Source: CAKZML01 sp963823435 (GTDB lineage Bacteria > Pseudomonadota > Gammaproteobacteria > Steroidobacterales > BM003). Taken from it: a stretch of DNA of 64,000 nt. The translations under genes were made by a program, and so were the position numbers. Location of the stretch: positions 1 through 64,000 of the forward strand of contig CAWGLN010000006.1 in the NCBI GenBank assembly GCA_963823435.1, given 5' to 3'. This document shows, piece by piece, positions 9,752 through 19,548 of the stretch (position 1 is its first letter; each line of letters starts with the position of its first letter). A model generated the notes under the pieces. The model ran no database searches. It had not been told where the DNA came from and saw only the letters and a list, made by a program, of their open reading frames with translations.

Positions 9752-10111
9752 ATGGCCTCCGACCAGGACTTTGTCGACTATCTGCTTGAGCAAATCCGGG
9801 GTGCCGGCGCCATCGGCTACCGGAAAATGTTTGGTGAATACGCGCTGTATTGTGACGGCAAGGTGGTCGCGCTGGTCTGCGATAACCAGCTATTCATAAA
9901 GCCGACGCAAGCAGGAAGGTCGTTTATTGGTGATGTGGTCGAGGCCCCCGCTTATCCTGGCGCCAAACCCTCCTTTCTGATTGACGAGAAAATCGAAGAT
10001 GGAGAATGGATAAGCGAACTGGTGAAAATCACGGCAAGGGAGCTCCCGCCTCCCAGGCCCAAGAAGAAGCGCAAGGCGAAAAGCAAAAAGAAGACCGGTA
10101 AGAAGTCTTAA
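9752..10111 (+). CDS. TfoX N-terminal domain protein
   Basis: The sequence (MASDQDFVDYLLEQIRG...GYRKMFGEYALYCDGKVVAL...) is a classic stand-alone TfoX_N domain: the YRKMFGEYALY motif, CDNQLFIKPT and YPGAKPSFLIDE are all family marks. It ends in a Lys-rich tail (PRPKKKRKAKSKKKTGKKS) that may bind nucleic acid. TfoX itself controls competence in Haemophilus and Vibrio, but single-domain TfoX_N proteins have no established role. A GTG at 9743 is an alternative start. Confidence 0.85.
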   Translation: MASDQDFVDYLLEQIRGAGAIGYRKMFGEYALYCDGKVVALVCDNQLFIKPTQAGRSFIGDVVEAPAYPGAKPSFLIDEKIEDGEWISELVKITARELPPPRPKKKRKAKSKKKTGKKS

Positions 10112-10208
10112 CGAGCATCTATGGATCCAATTGCCGGTTCGTGAATCCCGATGCGCGAAGCGTATAATGTTCCCAGGGTAGAACACGGCATACATAGGGA
10201 AGATCAGG

Positions 10209-10607
10209 ATGGAATTCAAGGAAAGGCCTGCCGGCGGTGGCAGGAGTATTCTGGGCTCGGTAGCCACGATTGCGGGTGTCGTCTTGATTTTCGCCATCGG
10301 CGTGGTGCTCTGGCACCTGCCCGGTTGGGTGGTGACGCTGTACCTGGTCGCCAGCGCGGTGACCTTTATCCTGTACGCCATGGATAAATCGGCGGCTGGA
10401 AAAGACGGACGCAGGACCCCGGAAAGCACCCTGCACCTGCTGTCCTTGCTCGGGGGTTGGCCCGGGGCCCTGATTGCCCAACGTCTTCTGAATCATAAAT
10501 CGACCAAGGCCTCATTTCAGATGATGTTCTGGATCACCGTGGCGCTCAACTGCGTCGCGTTCTTCGGGCTTTTCAGGAACACTGCCGGCAAGTTGTTGGG
10601 ATACTGA
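10209..10607 (+). CDS. DUF1294 membrane protein
   Basis: 132 residues. Two N-terminal helices (ILGSVATIAGVVLIFAIGVV, VVTLYLVASAVTFILYA) are followed by the DUF1294 signature: YAMDKSAAG, RRTPESTLHLLSLLGGWPGAL and HKSTKASFQMMFWITV. It is often fused to a cold-shock domain in other bacteria; here it stands alone. An inner-membrane protein of unknown function. Confidence 0.88.
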   Translation: MEFKERPAGGGRSILGSVATIAGVVLIFAIGVVLWHLPGWVVTLYLVASAVTFILYAMDKSAAGKDGRRTPESTLHLLSLLGGWPGALIAQRLLNHKSTKASFQMMFWITVALNCVAFFGLFRNTAGKLLGY

Positions 10608-10665
10608 TTCTGGGAACGCATGTTGTACAGTGCGAGAAAGATCATAAGGACCTGGAGAACACCCA

Positions 10666-11568
10666 ATGAGTAGAACCGTCGTCGTGACCGGATCCAGCTC
10701 CGGGTTTGGACGCATGGTGTCCGAACAACTCGCCCACGAGGGTTATCGGGTGTACGCCACCATGCGTGACTGCGAGGGTAATAATGCCGATGTCAGACGC
10801 GAGCTGTTGGCGCTCGCGGCCGCCGAAGACCTGGACCTTCGGGTGCTGGAGATGGATGTTACTTCGACACATTCTGTGACCGCCGCAGCAACTACCGTGA
10901 TCACCGAGTCTGGTGCGCCCAATGTCGTGATCAATAACGCGGGCCAGATGTACATGGGTTTGACCGAGGCTTTCAGTCCGGAGGAATTCACTCGTCAGCT
11001 GGATGTCAATGTAGTGGGGGTCCACCGTGTGAACCGGGCGTTTTTGCCGGAAATGCGTGAGTACGGTAATGGCCTGATCATTAATGTGAGTTGCGGGGCC
11101 GGACGCGTTGCGCTGCCGTTTTTTGGCTTGTACCACGCCAGCAAGTGGGCTCTTGAGGGCTACACCGTGGCGATGCGTACGGAACTGGCAAGCTCCGGTG
11201 TCGACATGGTATTGCTCGAGCCCGGCCCTTTCGCAACAGAGTTGTTTTCCCAAACCCCGATACCCGAGGACTCGGACGGGCGCGCAGATAGCTATCCGCC
11301 GGTGGCGCTGCAGACTTTTGAGCAGATGAGCAGCACATTTCTGAAAGTGATGGAGAATCCAGGCCTGCCCAATGATCCTGGTCTGGTGGTTAAGCGGATG
11401 ATTGAATTGATCGAGATGCAGCCAGGTAGCCGACCGCTACGCTGCCTGGTCGGTGTGAATTTTGGAATTGAACGCCTCAATACCGCTGCCGCGGAGCATG
11501 ATACGGGACTCAAGGAGTCCATGGGGATAACTGCATTTGCAAAGCTGGCGCCACGCAAGCCACACTGA
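10666..11568 (+). CDS. SDR-family oxidoreductase, uninterrupted
   Basis: A 300-residue short-chain dehydrogenase. TGSSSGFG at residues 8-15 binds the dinucleotide, NNAG and the catalytic S..(12)..YHASK follow, and PGPFATEL comes after the active site. Its length and the long C-terminal extension (PNDPGLVVKRMIELIEMQPG, RPLRCLVGVNFGIERLN) are typical of the 'classical' SDR group that includes retinol/steroid dehydrogenase-like bacterial enzymes. Cytosolic; the substrate is unknown. The next gene starts 43 bases downstream in the same direction, so they may be co-transcribed. Confidence 0.88.
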   Translation: MSRTVVVTGSSSGFGRMVSEQLAHEGYRVYATMRDCEGNNADVRRELLALAAAEDLDLRVLEMDVTSTHSVTAAATTVITESGAPNVVINNAGQMYMGLTEAFSPEEFTRQLDVNVVGVHRVNRAFLPEMREYGNGLIINVSCGAGRVALPFFGLYHASKWALEGYTVAMRTELASSGVDMVLLEPGPFATELFSQTPIPEDSDGRADSYPPVALQTFEQMSSTFLKVMENPGLPNDPGLVVKRMIELIEMQPGSRPLRCLVGVNFGIERLNTAAAEHDTGLKESMGITAFAKLAPRKPH

Positions 11569-11611
11569 CAGCACGCCGGGGCCGCAAAAAAATAGATGAG
11601 AGGGGAGTGCT

Positions 11612-12049
11612 ATGACGGAACAATCAACAAACCAGGTGCCGCGCTCGTTTTGGGTGATCGGCGCCGTCGCCCTGGTCTGGAATTTACTGGGCCTGATGGC
11701 CTATTTGATGCAGGTGACCATGGATGAGGCAACCCTGGCCACCATGTCGGCCGCCGACCGGGCAGTCTACGAGTCGATGCCGACCTGGGTGGTCTCGGCT
11801 TTCGCCATCGCCGTTAACGCGGGTGTGCTGGCGAGTTTGTTGTTACTGCTGCGCAGAACATGGGCGGTACCGGTTTTTGTTGTTTCGCTGGCAGCGGTCG
11901 TGGTGCAGGACGTGGGCGCCTTTTTCGTGGCCGGCGCCCTGGAAGGTAGGGGTGCAACCAGCGCTGTCATGCCCCTGCTGGTGCTGCTGATCGGTGGCTA
12001 CCTGGTTATTTATAGTCGCTCAGCGAAACAAAAAGGTTGGTTGCGCTAG
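11612..12049 (+). CDS. Four-helix membrane protein
   Basis: A 145-residue integral membrane protein with about four helices: FWVIGAVALVWNLLGLMAYL, VVSAFAIAVNAGVLASLLLLL, VPVFVVSLAAVVVQDVGAFF and VMPLLVLLIGGYLVIYS. GAGGGGAG precedes the ATG. Proteins with this 'FW..GAVALVWNLLGLMAY' opening are widespread in Proteobacteria and often loosely annotated as sugar-transporter-like. I see no evidence for transport, and the function is unknown. Confidence 0.7.
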   Translation: MTEQSTNQVPRSFWVIGAVALVWNLLGLMAYLMQVTMDEATLATMSAADRAVYESMPTWVVSAFAIAVNAGVLASLLLLLRRTWAVPVFVVSLAAVVVQDVGAFFVAGALEGRGATSAVMPLLVLLIGGYLVIYSRSAKQKGWLR

Positions 12050-12175
12050 GCAGGGATTCACGCCATCCAGAAAAGAATAAAGGGTCAGTACGCTATTTCG
12101 CTTTTTCCGCATGAGTCACGGCGGCACAACAGTATACTGCCCCCAATTCTCCTTCCTCCCTACCCTGGATTGACT

Positions 12176-12861
12176 ATGAGGCATTGGACCCTGATCGAAG
12201 AGGCACCCATTCCGGGTAGCGGGCAGTTGCTCGGCTTGTATCGGAACAAGGATGATTTCTTCATCAAGATATCCGGCAACAGTTCCGGTTCCCAGGACCT
12301 GATGAACACCCGGGTGCATGGTTCCGAGGACGCCTTGGGTGAGGCGCCTTGCAAGCGGCTGCGTAATCCCGACACAGCGCGCGTGCTGGTCGGGGGCCTG
12401 GGGATGGGTTTTACCCTGGCTGCCGCGCTTAGGCAGGTAGGACCCGATGCCGAGGTGACAGTGGCGGAGTTGGTCCCACAGGTGGTGGAATGGAATCGCG
12501 GACCGCTGGGTGAACACAGTGGCCGTCCGCTGGACGACCCCCGCACACGCATTCATGTGGGTGACGTGGCCAAGCTGATGCTGAAGAAGCGCGGGTACTT
12601 CGACGTGATTGCGCTGGATGTGGACAACGGACCCGAGGGTCTCACCAAGAGCGCGAACGACTGGCTCTATAGCACCTCCGGCATCAGTGCCGCCCAGGAT
12701 GCGCTCAGACCAGGTGGAGTCGTGGCTTACTGGTCAGCAGGGCAGGACGAGGATTTCACGATCGCCTCAGGTGCAGCGGCTTCGTGGTCGAGGAACTGGT
12801 GGTACGCGGATATGGCAACAAGGGCAGTCGTTACATCATCTGGCTGGCCAGCCTGGATTGA
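12176..12861 (+). CDS. Spermidine synthase-like protein (one frameshift)
   Basis: Starts at ATG 12176 (MRHWTLIEEAPIPGSGQL). The SAM-type binding motif VLVGGLGMGFTLAAAL is followed by EVTVAELVPQVVEWN and the acidic pocket YFDVIALDVDNGPEGL, the pattern of the spermine/spermidine synthase fold. A missing base near 12765 (after GATTTCACGAT) must be restored; the frame then continues CSGFVVEELVVRGYG to a stop at 12861. The family includes aminopropyltransferases and many members of unknown substrate. I see no full polyamine-binding signature, so I keep '-like'. Confidence 0.75.
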
Positions 12862-13122
12862 CGCGCGAGCACACATTCGGGGTCGAAGAAAGTCGTGCAG
12901 GAAATACGCCGGCGAGCTGGTGCTTCCCGCGAGCCAGCCACCAACTCTGCGTTGCAGGCGCTATGCATATTGAACCAGCGGAAGAACTATGTGACATTCG
13001 TCGCCGGGTCATGCGTCAATGCCTGGCACAGTGAGCGAAAATTTCCTTCTGCAGTGCAGCCAGTGATCGCGGGCCGTGGCGCATTGCAAATACACATTAC
13101 CGGAGAATCCTGAACTTGCCTC

Positions 13123-13959
13123 ATGTCTAATATCCTCTGGCTGGCTTCATATCCAAAATCTGGCAACACCTGGGTGCGCGCATTTTTGGCCAACCTGATA
13201 GCGGATGGTTCCGATCCTCTGCCGCTGGCGGAATTGTCGAACTATTGCAGGGACGAGGCGCTGCCGGACTTGTATACGGCCATCTCCGGGCAACCGAGTA
13301 CTGAGCTCGACGCCACCCAGCTGTGCGCCCTGCGGCCCCGGGTACATGCCCGGATCGCCGCCAGCCAGCCAGGCACCGTGCTGGTAAAAACGCATAATAT
13401 GAACGGGAGTTTTGAAGGCCACCCACTGCACAACCCGGACGTCAGCGCCGGGGCAGTGTATGTGGTACGCAATCCGCTGGATGTGGCCTTGAGTATGACC
13501 TATCACTTCGGGCTGGGTATTGATGAAGCGATAGATCGCCTGGCATCGGAAGAGCTGGCCACCGGAAACGACGAGTTGTTCGTGACCCAGATACTCGGAT
13601 CCTGGTCGACCCATGTAGCGAGCTGGGCTGATATGGCGGGTCCCGACATCGTGGTCGTACGCTACGAGGACATGCTGGAGAAGCCGCTCAAGGCTTTTGG
13701 CAAGATTGCCGGCCTGGTCGGCCTGGGCGACAACCGCAAACGCCTGGAACGGGCGATCCAGTTCTCCAGTTTTCAAAACCTGTCCAGGCTGGAACGACGG
13801 GACGGATTCAGCGAAGTGTCGGACAAGACCAAGCGGTTTTTCAGGAAGGGACGGGCCAATCAATGGCGTGAGGCGCTTGATCGCGACCAGGTGTCACGCA
13901 TCGTGAACGCTCATCGCGAGCAAATGGCGCGCTTCAAATATGTTCCTCACGGCTATTAG
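13123..13959 (+). CDS. Sulfotransferase domain protein
   Basis: A 278-residue cytosolic sulfotransferase. The 5'-phosphosulfate loop YPKSGNTW is at residues 10-17, the 3'-phosphate site VYVVRNPLDVALS follows, and RKGRANQWREAL is the conserved C-terminal PAPS-binding segment. These three motifs define the classical PAPS-dependent sulfotransferases, which put sulfate on hydroxyl or amino groups of small molecules, lipids or sugars. The acceptor is unknown. It is of a different subfamily from the two TPR-sulfotransferases at 33.7-37.4 kb. Confidence 0.88.
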   Translation: MSNILWLASYPKSGNTWVRAFLANLIADGSDPLPLAELSNYCRDEALPDLYTAISGQPSTELDATQLCALRPRVHARIAASQPGTVLVKTHNMNGSFEGHPLHNPDVSAGAVYVVRNPLDVALSMTYHFGLGIDEAIDRLASEELATGNDELFVTQILGSWSTHVASWADMAGPDIVVVRYEDMLEKPLKAFGKIAGLVGLGDNRKRLERAIQFSSFQNLSRLERRDGFSEVSDKTKRFFRKGRANQWREALDRDQVSRIVNAHREQMARFKYVPHGY

Positions 13960-14051
13960 CAATATTCCGGCGCCTGTGTGATTGTGCGATCATCGGGGTG
14001 CTTCCTTGTACCCGGGTGACCGCTACGTTGGCGGGCTTGCCAGAATCTGCG

Positions 14052-14071
14052 ACCCTTGCCGGGGCAAGGGT
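14052..14071 (+). promoter_or_regulatory. Perfect 9-bp hairpin upstream of the P1 peptidase
   Basis: ACCCTTGCC and GGCAAGGGT pair with a 2-base loop, 24 bases before the ATG at 14096. There is no T run. It could end the sulfotransferase transcript or fold in the 5' leader of the peptidase gene. Confidence 0.4.
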
Positions 14072-14095
14072 GCCAGCTTGAACCGGAGAGCCTCC

Positions 14096-15286
14096 ATGTC
14101 ACGTCTCTCAACACGTTGTCTGATTTTGCTAGCTTGCCTGGCGCCGCTGGCGTCGGTCACGGCGGAGGACGCCCCGCCAAGACCTCGTGCCCGCGATATC
14201 GGCCTGGTGGTGGGTACCTTTCCTGCCGGTCCCATGAACGCCATCACCGACGTCTCCGATGTACGGGTCGGTCATGCCACCCGCATTGAGGGTGACGACA
14301 TTCGTACCGGTGTCACCGCCATCATCCCCGGCCCCGGCAATCTTTACACCCATCCGGTACCCGCATGGATCCATGTGGGCAACGGTTACGGCAAACTGAT
14401 CGGTGAGACCCAGGTGCGGGAGTTCGGCGAGATCGAAACACCCATCCTGCTCACCTGCACCCTGTGTGTGTGGAGTGCGGCAAACGCCCTGAAGGAATGG
14501 GTGTACGAGCAGCCCGGCATGGGCGAACACACCGTGAATCCGGTGGTCGGCGAGACCAACGATTCGCGTGTAAACAATATGTGGGCCGATCCGATACAAC
14601 GTGAGCAGGTGTTCGCCGCCCTGGATAACGCCAGCGACGGACCGGTGGAAGAGGGCAGTGTCGGCGCCGGCACCGGAACCCAGGCCTTTAGCTGGAAAGG
14701 CGGTATTGGCACCAGTTCACGGGTGCTGCCGAAGTCCCTGGGCGGCTATACCGTGGGCGTGTTGGTGCAGACAAACTTCGGCGGAACCCTGAGCATGAAC
14801 GGCGCCCCGGTAGGGCGTGAGCTGGGCAGTTACGCCTATGACGATGAACTCGAGGCTGGTCCCAAGGGCGATGACAGGGAGGACGGCTCCATCATGATGG
14901 TGGTGGCCACCGATGCGCCCCTGAATGCCCGCAGCCTGGACCGCCTGGCCATGCGCGCCATCATGGGCCTGGCCCGCACCGGGTCTTTCGCGCACAACGG
15001 CTCGGGTGATTACGTGATCGCCTTCTCCACTGACCAGGGGGTTCGCAGGCCCCGTGAAAGCCGCCGGCCCGTGGTCACCCCCGAATTGGTAAACGAATCC
15101 ATGTCGCCGCTGTTTGCTGCAACAGCCGAGGCTACCGAGGAGGCGATCTACAACGCCATCCTCAAGGCCACCACGGTGAGCAGCACGCGCGGAACGCTGG
15201 AGGCGCTGCCGCTGGAAGAAACAATTTCAATACTAAAAAAATACCAGGTACTACACTGGGACGAGACCTTGCCCCCCAATAATTAA
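14096..15286 (+). CDS. P1 family (DmpA/BapA-like) self-processing aminopeptidase
   Basis: A signal peptide (MSRLSTRCLILLACLAPLASVTA) is followed by the P1 peptidase fold. Family marks are RARDIGLVVGTFPAGPMNAI, VGHATRI, TGVTAIIPGPGN, GETNDSRVN, EGSVGAGTGTQAF and GGYTVGVLVQTNFGG. The autocleavage site is the Gly264-Ser265 of DGSIMMVVATDAPL, where Ser becomes the N-terminal nucleophile. Such enzymes cleave N-terminal residues or beta-peptides; the export signal suggests a periplasmic role. The frame is unbroken. The start at 14096 is chosen because it begins the signal peptide; an upstream frame extension has no support. Confidence 0.9.
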   Translation: MSRLSTRCLILLACLAPLASVTAEDAPPRPRARDIGLVVGTFPAGPMNAITDVSDVRVGHATRIEGDDIRTGVTAIIPGPGNLYTHPVPAWIHVGNGYGKLIGETQVREFGEIETPILLTCTLCVWSAANALKEWVYEQPGMGEHTVNPVVGETNDSRVNNMWADPIQREQVFAALDNASDGPVEEGSVGAGTGTQAFSWKGGIGTSSRVLPKSLGGYTVGVLVQTNFGGTLSMNGAPVGRELGSYAYDDELEAGPKGDDREDGSIMMVVATDAPLNARSLDRLAMRAIMGLARTGSFAHNGSGDYVIAFSTDQGVRRPRESRRPVVTPELVNESMSPLFAATAEATEEAIYNAILKATTVSSTRGTLEALPLEETISILKKYQVLHWDETLPPNN

Positions 15287-15317
15287 AGAGGGCTGGAATT
15301 TCCCTGAGGAGCCAACG

Positions 15318-16515
15318 ATGTCTGCGAGAATCCTTTCCAACAAGATTGCCCGTCGGCTGTTCGCACTGGCCGTGGGTTTCCCGGTCATGCTGGCCCAGGC
15401 CGCACCCGACCTGTCTGTGACCAAGACGGTTGACAACCCGCAGCCTGGCGCCGGGCAACCCGTAGAATTCACCATTGAACTGACCAACGTCGGACCCGAC
15501 CCGGCCCTGGGCGCCCAGGTGCTGGATTTGCTGCCGACAGGAACGGCGATTCCTGATGGCGCGGCGGCATTTCCCAGCGTGGGTGTCTACGACCCGGTGA
15601 CGCGGCATATGGGCAGTGGGCGGGCTGGATCCCGCACAGGCCGCAGACGCTGGTGGTGCCTGCGATCATTACCGAGGCCCAGCCACCCGCCTGTATCGTG
15701 AACAAGGCAATCGCCTCCGATCCCGGTGATACGAACTCCGATAACAATGTCGCCCTGGCCGCGTTACGCCAACCGGGGGTAGAGCGTTGCGTCGATGTCG
15801 CTGCGACATTCACGGAGGCATCTCTCCTGCAGACCGGCTGTGACACCATGGCGTACTACGTCAGGGTGAGCCTGTTAATGCGGGTCCCGATGCGGCCCGT
15901 GACGTCGTCGTGGCGTTTTCACAGGACCCGGTTGTTTCAACGGCGCTGGGATTTGACGACGCCGATTGCACCTATGTCCAGGATGGCAACTGTCATATTG
16001 ACGAACTGCCGGCCGGGGTCGAACTGGAGTTGGTGGTCAGGGCGCCAGGGCTTCAGGTATCCCGGGTGCAAGCCCAGGATTTCACGGTGGCGGTATCGAC
16101 CAGCGACGCGGATTATGATTCCTCGAATGATCTCGATGAAAGAGCTCTCGATACCGGTGTTTTTGTGGCCTGCCCAGACAACCCCATCAGTTCCGGGGGC
16201 ATGGCGTGCTTCATCGCCACCGCCGCCTATGGCTCGGTGCTGGATCCTCACGTCGACAGCCTGCGGCGATTTCGTGATCGCTACCTGATGACCCATTCAC
16301 TGGGTCGCGATTTTGTGGCTTTCTATTATCGTCACTCGCCGCCGCTGGCTGATTTCATTGCCCAGCGACCCTGGGCGCGTGCGACAGCGCGGGTGGTATT
16401 GTCTCCACTGGTGTTCGCCGTGGCGTATCCGATGCCCGCGCTGGCCCTGACCTTGTTCCTGCTGCTGGGTCTGTCATATCTGTGGATAGCGCGCCGACGG
16501 CGGTCACTTGAATAA
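15318..16515 (+). CDS. DUF11-type surface protein with CFIATAAYGS C-terminal anchor (frameshifts)
   Basis: A signal peptide (LFALAVGFPVMLAQA) is followed by a DUF11-like beta-sandwich: PDLSVTKTVDNPQPGAGQPV and FTIELTNVGPDPALGAQVLD. A second repeat follows after frame changes near 15610 and 15870. The C-terminus has CFIATAAYGS, then DPHVDSLRRFRDRYL and two hydrophobic helices (VVLSPLVFAVAYPMPALAL, LFLLLGLSYLWIA) ending in RRRR. CFIATAAYGS tails are common in surface or envelope proteins of Gammaproteobacteria. The protein is probably anchored in the envelope with its DUF11 domains outside. Function unknown. Confidence 0.75.
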
Positions 16516-16587
16516 GGACGATCAATCGACAAAGGCGCCGGCTTGGGCCATGATCCGTCAAATTATTGACAGGTTAGAAAAAGAATA

Positions 16588-18407
16588 ATGTCGCTGTTCC
16601 AGGAATTGAAAAGACGCAATGTATTCCGCGTGGGCATCGCCTACCTGATCACGGCCTGGCTGGTATTGCAGGTGTCAGGACGTGGTGCTGGGTAACATCG
16701 TCGCACCCGACTGGGTGTTCAAGACCATCTTGCTGATCTGCGCCCTGGGCGCACCGGTGGTGCTGCTGTTCGCCTGGGCCTTCGAGATGACGCCCGAGGG
16801 TCTGAAGCTGGAAAGAGACGTGGACCGCACCCGATCGGTCACTCATGTCACCGGCCGCAAGCTGGATCACACGATCATTTTCGTCCTGGTATTGGCGGTG
16901 GGGTATTTTGCCGTCGACAAATTTCTTCTTGAAGATCCACGGCGGGCGCCCGCGGTGTCCTCGCTGCGGGAAGACACCCGGCACGCCGACAGTGCTGTGT
17001 CTGCCCTGTCCGCCGCAGGTGCAGTGCAGGCCGGCATGACCTCCATCGCGGTGCTGCCCTTCGTCAACATGAGCTCCGACCAAGAGAACGAGTACTTCAG
17101 CGACGGCATCTCCGAGGAATTGATCACCGTGCTTTCCAAGGTGTCAGGCGTTCCGGGTGGCAGGGCGCACCTCGTCGTTCGCCTTCAAGGGCAAGAATGA
17201 ACCCATCGGACCATCGGCGCGCAATTGGGTGTCGACGCCAGTGCTCGAGGGCAGTGTGGCGCAAGGCGGCAACCAGGTGCGCATCACGGCGCAGCTCGTC
17301 AAGGTCGCGGACGGGCTTTCACCTCTGGTCGGAAACCTATGACCGGGAGCTGACCGATGTGCTGGCGGTACAGGATGAGATTGCCGGTGCCGTGGTCAAG
17401 GAGCTGAAAGTCACCCTGCTGGGTGAGGAACAGGCGCCCACGCATGGCCCCGATTCACTGACGGGAAATGCCGAGGCTTACAACGCTTACCTGCAAGGCC
17501 TTTTCTTCTGGAACCAGCTGGGGCCGGACAATCGCGCCCGGGCGGCGGAGCAATTCGAGCAGGCAGTGGCGCTGGTACCTGATTCCGCCCTGGCCTGGGC
17601 CATGCTGTCCCTGGCCGACACTAACTACGCAGCCCAGTCCTTTGATGGCGGACCCGCTGCCCTGGCCCGGGGCCGTGAGGCTGCCGCCAGGGCATTGGAG
17701 CTGGATGACACCGTGCCGGAAGCCCATTTGGCAATGGCCACCCTGGAGACCCTTTACGATTGGAACTGGACGGCCGTCGAGGCGGCGGTACAGCGCGCTC
17801 TGGCATTGAGACCGGGCGACGTCACGGCACGCAAGATGCTTGCCGGCTTGAGAGTTAATGCGGGCAAATTCGGGGAAGCCAGGGAAATCCTCCTTGCCGC
17901 CCAACAGCAGGATCCTCTCGATCTGGGGATTGCCAGTTCCATTGGGGACGTCTTGTTTTACGCGGGTGAATACCCGGCGTCGGAGCAGGTTTACCTGGAA
18001 CTACTGGCAAAGGATCCATTCCGGGCATTCAGTCGCTATGGTCTGGGCTGGTTAGTCATGAGCCAGGGGCGGCTGCAAGAGGCCCTGGAGTATTTTGAAT
18101 CAGAGCCGGTACGCTTCGCGCGTTTTACGGGCTTGGCCGTTGTCCAGAACAAGCTGGGTAACCCGACGGCGGCGCAAGCAGCCCGGCAGGAACTGTGGGA
18201 TGCCTACGGTGAAGCAGCCTCGTATCAGCAGGCGGCCGTGTATGCGGAGTGGGGACAGCCGGATGAGGCAATCACATGGCTGGAACGTGCCTATGCCGTG
18301 CGCGCGATCCGGGTCTGCCGCAAATGAAGGTAGAGCCGGCGTTCGCCTCTCTCGGGGAGTTGCCGGGATTTGTTGCCTTGCTCAAAAAAATGAAACTCGC
18401 TGATTAA
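16588..18407 (+). CDS. TPR-family copy A: membrane-anchored TolB/FlgO-like TPR protein (frameshifts)
   Basis: The first of nine paralogs in the window. N-terminus MSLFQELKRRNVFRVGIAYL, two TM helices, the MTPEGLKLE motif, a third TM (IIFVLVLAVGYFAVDKFLL), then a TolB/FlgO-like domain from SIAVLPFVNMSSDQENEYFS through GRTSSFAFKG, VLEGSV, VRITAQLVKVADG and YDRELTDVLAVQDEI. TPR-like repeats fill the rest (ALAWAMLSLADTNYA, AHLAMATLETLYDWNW, LDLGIASSIGDVLFYAGEY). With three TMs the soluble part should be periplasmic. Frame changes near 16677, 17152, 17213-17240, 17313 and 18300 are needed; most are one extra base at a wobble position. It ends KKMKLAD-stop at 18407. Confidence 0.85.
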
Positions 18408-18484
18408 CCGGAAGCACCCGGAAAAAGCGGCCGGATACCTTTATCCGCATCTGGCTCGTGCTCCGGACCCAGCCTGCCCCGGCC

Positions 18485-19271
18485 TCACTGCACGGCGATG
18501 AACACCATGGTCATCGCTGCGTCACCCGCGTTGACCAATTCAAGTTCCTGGCCGGGTTCGACCACCACGAATTCACCCGCTGAGTGCATGCCCGTGTCTT
18601 CACTGCCGGTTAACCGAATTCGCGCGCTACCGGGGCTGGTTTGTACGACCACCACCGGGTGGCGCGGGCGACTTGATAAAGGCGGACTTCCCGGGTGCGA
18701 CACTGGCTCGTGACTGCTGGAACCAGGCATTCTGGATTTCTGCCTCACCGGGCAGCCCATCCGCAAGCGTGTCGCTGTCGGGACGGGGACGCTTGTTCGC
18801 CACACCAATCAGGCGAAACAGGTTGCTGCCAACATTCTTGACCCGGTGAACCAGCGGTTTTTCTGCGTAACTGATATTCGTATCCACTTCACCCGGTAAC
18901 CAGGCGGGCGCTTCGAAGGCGCGGGCCCCCAGCCATTCCCCGCCCAGCACCTGGGCGTCGGTGACCGAGGAGGAAACCGCCACGTAGAACATGGGTGCGT
19001 CGTGCAGGTGAAACAGGGTGGTGTCGCCGGGCGGGAAGCTGATATCCAGGACCTGGAATCCGTCGCCCTGGTAGACCAGCTGATGGCGGGGCTCCTTGTC
19101 CATCTCGACCACACCGTCCTCGCCGGGCGTGGGCCGGGTGCGGGCCTCTTGCACCTGGGGCGGCGGGGCGTTGGGGGTTTCGGGTGGATGCTGCGGCAGG
19201 GCGGCGCCATACAATGGCAGGGCGCAAAGCATCGCTGCCATCGGGCCGGATACTCTCTTGAACATCCTCAT
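18485..19271 (-). CDS. Exported cupin-like protein (one frameshift)
   Basis: Starts at ATG 19271, with GGAGG 4 bases upstream. A signal peptide (MRMFKRVSGPMAAMLCALPLYGAA) and a Pro-rich linker lead to a beta-barrel part: YQGDGFQVLDISFPPGDTTL, FHLHDAPMFYVAVSSS, KPLVHRVKNVGSNLFRLIGV. After a frame change near 18665 a second half follows: HPVVVVQTSPGSARIRL, GEFVVVEPGQELELVNAG. The HxH...(P)MFY motif and paired halves suggest a bicupin. It sits on the opposite strand, splitting the five-gene TPR cluster. Periplasmic; ligand unknown. Confidence 0.65.
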
Positions 19272-19548
19272 GGTTCCTCCACTCTGCAAATCAGGTCAGC
19301 GGAACTGGCGCTCCACCGAACGTCTTTGGCGCATGTCCCGTTCACCCGTGTGGGGCGTCCCCGGTCCGGCGCAGCAGCAGCGCCGGATTTCTGCAAAGAG
19401 TATCAATGTTTCGGGACCGGTGCGCCACCTGTCTTCTTAAACAGGCCGGATACACAATCCGGTTTCTCCCACCCGGTCCCGGCATCGACAAGGCGCAGTG
19501 GATCGGCCATCATCTGCGCATAATCATGATAAGCAGACATTATCCGCC

